From NCBI GenBank assembly GCA_958445895.1, contig CAUCTV010000093.1, positions 1 through 5,008 on the forward strand: a stretch of 5,008 nt of DNA. Direction: 5' to 3'. Positions 1 to 4,388 of this stretch are shown here, in pieces. A program made the translations under genes and the position numbers. The notes under the pieces are model-generated. The model did not search any database, was not told the DNA's origin, and saw only the letters and a program-made list of their open reading frames with translations. Origin of the DNA: an uncultured Collinsella sp. Its GTDB lineage: Bacteria; Actinomycetota; Coriobacteriia; Coriobacteriales; Coriobacteriaceae. Every line of letters begins with the position of its first letter. The first letter of the stretch is position 1.

Positions 1-2
1 CC

Positions 3-107
3 TGGTTTCGGCCGCGGGCCGTGCGGATTGCGGACATCGCCGATTATCTACTGGGGCATCATGCGGGTAAGTACCGGAAGCTGACCAAACGCTGGCCAAT
101 AGCTTGA
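3..107 (+). CDS. 3' end of an unrecognised protein-coding gene (truncated at window edge)
   Basis: The third forward frame is open from the left edge and ends at TGA 105-107, giving 34 residues that begin WFRPRAVRIADI and finish KLTKRWPIA. The other two forward frames stop within the first 84 bases. The reverse-strand reading I followed also closes early, so this frame is the best candidate. The fragment is strongly basic at its end (GKYRKLTKRW) and has no membrane segment or recognisable motif. I do not recognise the family, and a C-terminal tail this short cannot support a function. The sequence after the stop becomes AT-rich within about 80 bases, consistent with leaving a gene. I see no convincing intrinsic terminator: the nearby hairpin TGTGG/CCACA at about 167-185 lacks a T-run. 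It could also be a chance open frame. Confidence 0.4.
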   Translation, partial: WFRPRAVRIADIADYLLGHHAGKYRKLTKRWPIA

Positions 108-337
108 CGAGTTCTGCCAAAAATCCCTCGTGTGATAGAAATCCGCTGGAAGGAGCTCTGGGCGTGTGGTCCCTGTCTCCACATTTGCGCTCGTATCATA
201 TGGGTAATTCAATGAAAATACGCATGCGTTATATACAAAACGTGCAATGACGTCAGCAAAAAGGGTGCGATATAAAATGACGCCTTAGATGACTACGATT
301 TGATTTTGGTGTCAGTTTTGGTGTCAAGCTTGATGTC

Positions 338-373
338 AAAAAGAAAAAGGCCAGAGGCTTAACTCCTCTGACC
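338..373 (-). terminator. Intrinsic terminator of the tRNA-Val transcript
   Basis: Read on the minus strand, a 9-bp stem (arms 365-373 and 349-357, one G-U wobble) encloses a 7-nt loop. It is followed directly by a T-tract, TTTTTCTTTTT at 348-338. It starts 12 nt beyond the tRNA CCA end and points away from the tRNA, as expected for a monocistronic tRNA terminator. Confidence 0.85.
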
Positions 374-384
374 TGCGCTTTAGA

Positions 385-459
385 TGGTGGGCGATACAAG
401 ATTCGAACTTGTGACCCCATCCGTGTGAAGGATATGCTCTACCCCTGAGCCAATCGCCC
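385..459 (-). tRNA. tRNA-Val (anticodon CAC), CCA encoded
   Basis: The minus strand folds into a standard cloverleaf. The acceptor stem GGGCGAT (459-453) pairs perfectly with ATCGCCC (395-389), followed by discriminator A and an encoded CCA at 387-385. The D arm contains GGCTCAGGGGTAGAGC. The anticodon stem TATCC/GGATG (one U-G pair at the base) encloses loop TTCACAC, whose positions 34-36 are CAC, reading GUG valine codons. The T arm is ACAAG-TTCGAAT-CTTGT. Length with CCA is 75 nt. A terminator follows immediately, so the gene appears to be transcribed alone. The 3' end of a tRNA gene is a classic target for tyrosine recombinases, which makes the odd repeats just beyond it (304-340) of interest. 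Confidence 0.97.
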
Positions 460-699
460 GTCGCCTTTCGGCAAAAGAGATACTATCATAGCCTCGCGTT
501 GTTTACCAAGAACTTTTTTCCCTCGAATTCAAATTCTTGGGCACATGCCGTTCCATCACAAACAAGGCGTCCAGCAAACCAGCAGCTAAACCACCATTTA
601 CCGCTTGATCCACGAGGTCTCGGGGCGGCAGCACAGGGCGCTGGGGATCTCCATGTGGTGTCCAATCAATTCAATAACCGGCGTGCAGATGCTTTGATT
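460..699. other. Gap between doc and tRNA-Val, with a possible gene remnant
   Basis: These 240 bases hold no confident gene. On the minus strand one frame is open from 670 to a TAA at 503-505, giving 55 residues including RDLVDQAVNGGLAAGLLDAL and ending NSREKSSW. It follows a TGA at 671-673 and has no ATG or well-spaced ribosome site. It reads more like protein than random translation and could be the relic of a gene tail, but no family is recognised. A 10-bp imperfect inverted repeat (506-515 / 531-540, one mismatch) could form a hairpin downstream of doc, without a convincing T-run. Confidence 0.3.
480..490 (-). promoter_or_regulatory. Candidate -10 region for tRNA-Val
   Basis: On the minus strand TATGAT (490-485) matches the -10 consensus at five of six positions and lies 25 bp upstream of the tRNA 5' end. 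TAGTAT (485-480) is an overlapping alternative. No good -35 hexamer is visible at the right distance: TTGGTA lies 13 bp from the first and 18 bp from the second. The call rests mostly on position. Confidence 0.35.
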
Positions 700-1215
700 C
701 TATACGTGCGACGGGTCGCCTATGCCCGCAATGCAACCGCGGCGCAGCTCCTCGGCGAGCCCGCTGGTCGTACGGTTTCCGGATACGAGGTCCTGGATCC
801 AGGCATAGTACTGGTTGTCTTTGGGCTCGGGGCTGTCGGACAGCACGACCGGAGTGCCGGCGAACCTTAAGACGGACAATGCGTAGATAAGGCTGGTACG
901 TTTGTTACCGTCCTCGAAGATGTGGTCCCTGACCATGTGCTCTGCCACGTAGGTGACCTGGTCAAAGATGTCTGCGAAGCGATCGGCCGGCGATTGACCG
1001 AATATTGTACAGAATGCACCCGCAAGTACGGACTCGACGCGTCCAAGCTCAAGCGCGGCCCGGTCGCCTGTGGCGTCGGTTGTATAGCAGCGCCCGACCG
1101 TCATCAGCGTGCTGTGTAGGCGCATCGCGGCCGCGGCCATAGCTTCGAGCGAACCGGTATCATCGAGCACGAGCGGCACCAACGGATGAGCGCTCCGCTG
1201 CATAGCCGCCATCAT
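700..1215 (-). CDS. doc: Doc-type Fic-family toxin (predicted protein kinase-like Fic domain)
   Basis: The product is 171 residues. The signature is HIFEDGNKRT at residues 98-107, a match to the Fic core in its Doc form: catalytic H98, F100, acidic D102, then GNKR with K105 in place of the glycine used by AMP-transferring Fic proteins. In phage P1 the Doc form phosphorylates EF-Tu and halts translation, so a growth-arresting cytoplasmic kinase-like toxin is expected. Helical segments on either side (about 57-96 and 108-120) fit the Fic fold. It is longer than P1 Doc (126 residues), with about 35-40 extra N-terminal residues. I chose the ATG at 1215 because it overlaps the stop of the upstream gene as ATGA and has GGAG five bases before it. 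The frame extends up to 1359, but that part runs through the upstream gene. ATG at 1212 is an equally plausible start. It is the last gene of a four-gene unit. The family call is firm, the target is inferred. Confidence 0.88.
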   Translation of the reverse strand: MMAAMQRSAHPLVPLVLDDTGSLEAMAAAAMRLHSTLMTVGRCYTTDATGDRAALELGRVESVLAGAFCTIFGQSPADRFADIFDQVTYVAEHMVRDHIFEDGNKRTSLIYALSVLRFAGTPVVLSDSPEPKDNQYYAWIQDLVSGNRTTSGLAEELRRGCIAGIGDPSHV

Positions 1216-1397
1216 GAGTTCTCCAAGAGCTTGAGCGCGTTGGGCATGCCCGCTATGGTCTGCCGAATAGCTTCGTCGATTGACGTGACGCCGTCGAGCA
1301 AATTCGGAGATGCTGAATTTACCTCGAGCGCAGATGAATGATCTTCTTGAGCAACGCAATCAGCTCCGTCATCTTGTTGAACGTAGTTCCAAGGCAT
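1212..1397 (-). CDS. 61-residue acidic protein, probable antitoxin of the Doc toxin
   Basis: This short frame has the best ribosome site in the operon: AGGAGG at 1403-1408, five bases before its ATG, immediately after the stop codon of the XRE gene. Its TGA overlaps the doc start by 4 nt, so the two are translationally coupled, the usual order of antitoxin before toxin. The product has about ten acidic and two basic residues, an apparently disordered N-terminal half and a probable C-terminal helix (about 38-59, TSIDEAIRQTIAGMPNALKL). It does not look like Phd/YefM. TSIDEA (38-43) approaches the [S/T]xxxE[G/N] inhibitory motif of Fic antitoxins but has alanine last, so that resemblance may be accidental. 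The existence of the gene is well supported. Its antitoxin role is inferred from position and size, and I recognise no family. Confidence 0.72.
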   Translation of the reverse strand: MPWNYVQQDDGADCVAQEDHSSALEVNSASPNLLDGVTSIDEAIRQTIAGMPNALKLLENS

Positions 1398-1402
1398 GTC
1401 TA

Positions 1403-1408
1403 CCTCCT
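1403..1408 (-). promoter_or_regulatory. Strong ribosome-binding site between the two toxin-antitoxin pairs
   Basis: AGGAGG on the minus strand directly follows the XRE stop codon (1409-1411) and sits five bases before the 61-codon gene. It is stronger than the sites seen before the other genes of this unit, which would favour high synthesis of the small protein relative to Doc. Confidence 0.75.
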
Positions 1409-2098
1409 CTATAGCCTTTCGGACGGAATAGCCCGCGAGTCGTACTCCAGGGCGATCGGTTGCCAGACGAGGTCTTCGATGGCGCAGCTTAGGGTGTTTG
1501 CGAGCGCCAATGCCGAAGAGACCGAGGCGCGGCGTAAATCCAGCTGATTCTGTTCGTAGAGCTGTATAGCGCGAAGTTTAACCCCCGATTGGGCGGCCAG
1601 CTGTTTTTGCGTTAGGCCGGCCGCCTTTCGTGCCGCCTTGAGGCCCTTTTTGTCTGCCTGGGCTTTGTTCCATTTATCGATGACAATCTGGGCGAATTTG
1701 TCTTCGGAAGCTTCGAGAAGCGGATGGTACGAACCGATTATCCAATCGAGTGGGGCGACTTCAAGTAGTTCGCTAAAGCCCAGGCTGCTTACCCATTGCG
1801 TATAGGCCAAAACCCAGCCCGCCCAATACTGAGGCGAACGGTCGAACGGATAGGTCTCCCTGCATTCGGCAGGCTTTAGCCCCGCCCGAGCGATAATTTC
1901 GCGCGCGAGCTCGTCGCCCGTCATGCCGCAGACGACACGAGGCATACCGCGCTCAAACTGTTTCATCTCAATAGTGTTCGACAGGATCGCCGTCAGCTCG
2001 GCTGGATTCAAACCTTGGTCGCAGAGGGCGAAATCGACTGCCTCGCCCAGCGTTCTCATGGCATCCTCGCGATACATCTCACTGTAGGCGTGGGTCAT
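1409..2098 (-). CDS. XRE-family helix-turn-helix protein with conserved N-terminal domain, likely antitoxin/autorepressor of the DUF3990 gene
   Basis: The product is 229 residues in two parts. Residues 1-145 form a domain with AMRTLGEAVDFAL near the start, FERGMPRVVCGMTGDELA (48-65) and SPQYWAGWVLAYTQW (88-102). From memory this arrangement recurs in XRE proteins of gut Firmicutes and Actinomycetota encoded beside DUF3990 genes. Residues 153-211 are a Cro/C1-type HTH: LKAARKAAGLTQKQLAAQSG, then VKLRAIQLYEQNQLDLRRAS with the recognition helix near 172-182. Its start overlaps the end of the upstream DUF3990 gene by 20 nt, indicating coupled translation. GAGGGG lies ten bases before the ATG, a rather wide spacing, and an internal ATG at codon 8 is an alternative. 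As the only clear DNA-binding protein in this unit it is the obvious candidate to bind the nested palindromes at 2760-2812. HTH call sure, antitoxin role inferred. Confidence 0.85.
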   Translation of the reverse strand: MTHAYSEMYREDAMRTLGEAVDFALCDQGLNPAELTAILSNTIEMKQFERGMPRVVCGMTGDELAREIIARAGLKPAECRETYPFDRSPQYWAGWVLAYTQWVSSLGFSELLEVAPLDWIIGSYHPLLEASEDKFAQIVIDKWNKAQADKKGLKAARKAAGLTQKQLAAQSGVKLRAIQLYEQNQLDLRRASVSSALALANTLSCAIEDLVWQPIALEYDSRAIPSERL

Positions 2099-2747
2099 TT
2101 TCTGTCATCCCCTCTCGAACGATATCGACGATACGAATTCCCTCAAACGGGTTTTCGGTAAGCAATTCCCGATACTGCGCCCTTGCCAACTCATCTCGGT
2201 CCTTGGCCAATGGGCCATATAGAGCTTGTGGCGCACCTTCAAATCCAGCAAAACGAATGCTCTTAAACGCGCGCTCGCTTTTGAGCACAATCTGTTCTCC
2301 AGGGTTACCGAGCCTCATAGCTCGACCGAGCTGGTCAATGGTGATCGTATTGTTTACAAACGCCCTGGCATAGCTGAAGTACGAGTCATCCGCACGCCAT
2401 CCTCTAATCACATCGTAAGCGTTAGCATCTGGCAAAAAATGATCGCGAAGGTATTCGCATGCCCCCACAGCGACGGCGGTGTCCTTTCGGAATGAACGAT
2501 GCTCTACAAGCAACGCTATCCAATGCAGAACTGAATATTGCGGCGATAGCAGGTCGAGTACCTTGAGATCGGCCATGTCGAGTTCATATCGATTTGCAAA
2601 GCCGTCTGCGTCCCTAGAGCATGCCCATTCCCTTGCAAGGTTGAGGCTCTCTGTGCAATAGAATCCCTGTCCATAGTCGTTATGGACTTTCCCCAGGCCA
2701 ATCTGGGGAGTCTCAATGATCTTCTGAGAACCATGCCACAGTTCCAC
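2079..2747 (-). CDS. DUF3990-family protein, predicted ADP-ribosyltransferase-like toxin
   Basis: The product is 222 residues. Family landmarks are LWHGS (3-7), DYGQGFYCTE (24-33) followed by AREWA (38-42), YDVIRGWRADDSYFSYARAF (111-130), and GEQIVLKSERAF (150-161). These match what I know of DUF3990 (Pfam). The HG(S), GFYxT and EQIVLK segments resemble the three NAD-site elements of ADP-ribosyltransferases (here H5, Y30 and E151/Q152), so an NAD-dependent modifying toxin is plausible, with unknown target. No signal peptide or membrane segment is visible. The start is GTG (2747-2745), supported by AGGAG at 2754-2758 six bases upstream and by the conserved ELWHGS opening. It is the first gene after the promoter and overlaps the XRE gene. 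Toxin-before-antitoxin order with an XRE partner is common for such modules. Family call firm, chemistry inferred. Confidence 0.85.
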   Translation of the reverse strand: MELWHGSQKIIETPQIGLGKVHNDYGQGFYCTESLNLAREWACSRDADGFANRYELDMADLKVLDLLSPQYSVLHWIALLVEHRSFRKDTAVAVGACEYLRDHFLPDANAYDVIRGWRADDSYFSYARAFVNNTITIDQLGRAMRLGNPGEQIVLKSERAFKSIRFAGFEGAPQALYGPLAKDRDELARAQYRELLTENPFEGIRIVDIVREGMTENDPRLQ

Positions 2748-2759
2748 GCGAGTCTCCTA

Positions 2760-2812
2760 ACAGGTATCGCCCTAGCGATAGTATAGCACACTATCGCTAG
2801 GGCGATACCTGT
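2760..2812 (-). promoter_or_regulatory. Promoter with nested palindromic operator of the four-gene minus-strand unit
   Basis: Two perfectly complementary 23-bp arms (2760-2782 and 2790-2812) are separated by 7 bp. Each arm contains a 16-bp partial palindrome, TATCGCCCTAGCGATA at 2765-2780 and its inverse TATCGCTAGGGCGATA at 2792-2807, centres 27 bp apart. Between them on the minus strand lies an extended -10, TGC-TATACT (2788-2780). No good -35 is present, typical of extended -10 promoters. The predicted start near 2773 leaves a leader of about 25 nt. Two repressor dimers flanking the -10 would block polymerase. The adjacent XRE protein is the likely ligand. Confidence 0.8.
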
Positions 2813-2876
2813 ATTCAGAGAGCAAAAGGGTGTATGGAACCGAGTTTGAGTTCAATACCGGCTTCTAAGACTCTCC

Positions 2877-3010
2877 GAGTCCGGAAGTATGCGGCAAAAT
2901 TCAGACTTGTTGACCACGCTGGAGCACATCAACGCTTCTACCTGCGGCTTCTTTGCGCCAAAAGGGCGGTGTGGTCGGGGGTTCCGGAATTTGCCGCATA
3001 CTTCCGTTTT
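2877..3010. repeat. Copy 1 of a ~135-bp tandem palindromic element
   Basis: The unit begins GAGT. Its body (2882-3006) is a long imperfect hairpin. The outer arms 2882-2898 and 2990-3006 pair perfectly for 17 bp (core GGAAGTATGCGGCAAA) and continue 3 bp past a single bulged A. An inner stem pairs GACCACGCTG (2912-2921) with CGGTGTGGTC (2967-2976), including two G-T pairs, leaving a tip of about 45 nt. It contains no ORF that looks real. It could be a REP- or MITE-like intergenic repeat, or the template of a structured RNA. TTTT follows the right arm, so + strand termination is also conceivable. Confidence 0.7.
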
Positions 3011-3150
3011 GAGTATTCGGAAATGCGGGGAAAAACCGAGATCTGTCGACCAGACCCTGGTTTTATGCTTCCGTGACCTGCGGTTTTGTACGTAAAAATT
3101 TGGTTGCGCTCGGCGGGTTCCGATCCCCCCCCACACTTCCGGAAATGAGT
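3011..3150. repeat. Copy 2, degenerate, of the ~135-bp tandem element
   Basis: Aligning from the GAGT at 3011 reproduces copy 1 with many substitutions. The shared blocks, in the same order, are CGGAA-ATGCGG, GACCA, GCTTC, ACCTGCGG, GGGTTCCG and CACTTCCG against CATACTTCCG. The body 3018-3141 is 124 bp against 125 bp in copy 1. Terminal pairing survives in part (11 of 13 positions between 3018-3030 and 3129-3141). The inner stem is lost. Another GAGT follows at 3147-3150, so the period is 134-136 bp. The stronger conservation of the ends and of the CTGCGG tip suggests old duplication and decay. Confidence 0.55.
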
Positions 3151-3323
3151 CACAACAACAACGGCGTGCGATTGCGATGAATGCTTTCCTAGTGTGAACA
3201 GCACCAAGGCCATGGCAATTCAGTGGTTGTCGGCGGTCTTGGCGAGTGTGGAGAACACGCCACTTGCACTCGCTTTGGGTTTTGCCGGGTTTGAAACGGT
3301 AGCATACACAGGGCGTCTTTATA
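3151..3323. other. Gene-poor stretch upstream of the plus-strand operon
   Basis: No convincing gene is present. A 38-codon frame starts at ATG 3212 and ends at TAA 3326-3328 (MAIQWLSAVLASV to YTGRLYM). It is moderately hydrophobic, has only AAGG upstream, and its stop lies inside the operator. A 7-bp inverted repeat GCGAGTG/CACTCGC spans about 3242-3273. I see no confident promoter here. Confidence 0.4.
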
Positions 3324-3384
3324 TGTAACTTAATAGTTTGCCTTGTAACATCATTAATGTTACATTTCAAAATAGCATGTTACA
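3324..3384 (+). promoter_or_regulatory. Symmetric four-half-site operator of the AbiEi/AbiEii-like operon
   Basis: Half-sites are TGTAAC at 3324, TGTAACAT at 3344, ATGTTACA at 3357 and ATGTTACA at 3377. The inner pair is a perfect 8-bp inverted repeat around CATTA. The outer pair shares the same centre (3354), and each half-site is 20 bp, about two helical turns, from its neighbour on that side. This suits cooperative binding by a winged-helix repressor, as known for AbiEi. A possible promoter inside the array is TTGCCT (3338-3343), 17 bp, TACATT (3361-3366), which is weak. Confidence 0.75.
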
Positions 3385-3398
3385 CAAGGAGGCGAGGC

Positions 3399-4388
3399 AT
3401 GCGGGAATTCGTTGAGAAGATGCTGCATTCGAAAGTTGAGCGTGAGCCCGTTGACGTCTCGGGGCTTCCCCTGTATCTGAGGGGGTTGTACTCCCTTGAG
3501 CGGTGGACCGCCTTCGGTGTGCCGTTCGTGATGGCTTTCCCCATCGAGAACGCGACGGTGAAGACCATGGCGAAACACCGCAACACGCTGGAGACAGCTC
3601 TGGGGATTCCCGTGGCTTTCGCTCTCGAGAGCGCCACGGGCTATAGGGTCGAGCGAATGCTTGAGGCCGGCCTCGCCTTTGTAGCTACAGACAAGCAGGT
3701 GTACCTACCGTTCCTGGGAGTCGCTCTGAATGGCGGCAAGAGCCATGCGGGCGGCCGTAAGCAGGTGAGCATCGAGACGCTCTCGCCCCAGGCGCAGCGT
3801 CTCGCCATCATGGCGCTCTACGGTGAACTCGACGGAGCCAACGTAACTCAGGCGGCGAACGTTCTCGCCGTAGCAAAGATGACCGTCTCGCGCGCGTTCG
3901 ATGAACTCGCTGCTGTCGACCCCTCGATCATCGTGTCCGAAGGGCGCCGACGGGTCCTACGCCCTGACCGGAATAAGATGGCGCTGTGGCGTCGGCTTGA
4001 GCCATACATGGCAAGTCCGGTCGCAAGGGAGCATCGCCTGACCCGCGTACCCGATGTGGGCCTTCCACCAGGAGGAGTTTCGGCGCTGAGTGAGATCTCG
4101 ATGCTGCAGGACGACCCCTGGCCGACTTTCACCGCGACCAAAGCGCAAGAGCGCGTCCTAGGGCTGGCGACCGGTGCACGTAACGCTGGATTCGACGAAC
4201 CAGAGGAGCCCGCGTGCGTAGTGCAGGTGCTACGCTACGAGCCCGAGCCAGCGCCCGGGTGTATTGTCGACCCGCTTTCCGCCATCCTATCCCTTCCCGA
4301 CGATATGAGGGACGACCCGCGCGTCGCGGGCGAGATCGAGTACGTCCTGAATCGAGTGCTTGGGGTTGATTATGAAGGGAATCGATAA
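3399..4388 (+). CDS. AbiEi-like winged-helix antitoxin/transcriptional autoregulator
   Basis: The product is 329 residues. The start at ATG 3399 is set by AAGGAGG at 3386-3392, six bases upstream. The frame reaches back to 3357, but that would begin inside the operator. Residues 1-110 form an N-terminal domain with LPLYLRGLYSLERWTAFGVP and GYRVERMLEAG, ending KQVYLPFLGVAL. Residues about 128-190 are a winged helix with likely recognition helix AKMTVSRAFDEL (159-170) and a basic wing (EGRRRVLR). The C-terminal part (195-329) has GLPPGGVSALSEISML and a conserved-looking DDMRDDPRVAGEIEYVL tail. From memory, proteins of this kind precede nucleotidyltransferase genes and act as AbiEi-type (type IV) antitoxins that also repress their operon. 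It overlaps the next gene by 17 nt. It differs from streptococcal AbiEi, whose winged helix is N-terminal. Regulator role likely, antitoxin role inferred. Confidence 0.75.
   Translation: MREFVEKMLHSKVEREPVDVSGLPLYLRGLYSLERWTAFGVPFVMAFPIENATVKTMAKHRNTLETALGIPVAFALESATGYRVERMLEAGLAFVATDKQVYLPFLGVALNGGKSHAGGRKQVSIETLSPQAQRLAIMALYGELDGANVTQAANVLAVAKMTVSRAFDELAAVDPSIIVSEGRRRVLRPDRNKMALWRRLEPYMASPVAREHRLTRVPDVGLPPGGVSALSEISMLQDDPWPTFTATKAQERVLGLATGARNAGFDEPEEPACVVQVLRYEPEPAPGCIVDPLSAILSLPDDMRDDPRVAGEIEYVLNRVLGVDYEGNR

Noticed and set aside
220..229. Perfect 10-bp palindrome ACGCATGCGT
   Set aside because: It is short, isolated, and has no nearby promoter or gene that would give it meaning.
499..870. 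A 123-codon + strand open frame
   Set aside because: It runs antisense through the C-terminal half of doc and the following gap. Its product has no family resemblance and no ribosome site is seen.
1216..1359. Upstream extension of the Doc reading frame to 1359
   Set aside because: It overlaps the well-supported 61-codon gene almost entirely, reads as arginine-rich non-protein-like sequence, and the ATGA junction with GGAG explains the start better.
2877..3150. Possible CRISPR array
   Set aside because: There are only two diverged units of about 135 bp, without short identical repeats, regular spacers or cas genes.
2852..3370. Minus-strand 172-codon frame and several overlapping + and - frames in the intergenic region
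   Set aside because: They are translations of the tandem palindromic element and of the operator. They have no consistent codon pattern, ribosome site or recognisable domain.
3357..3398. First 14 codons of the longest frame of the AbiEi-like gene
   Set aside because: They lie inside the operator, and a strong AAGGAGG site points to the ATG at 3399.
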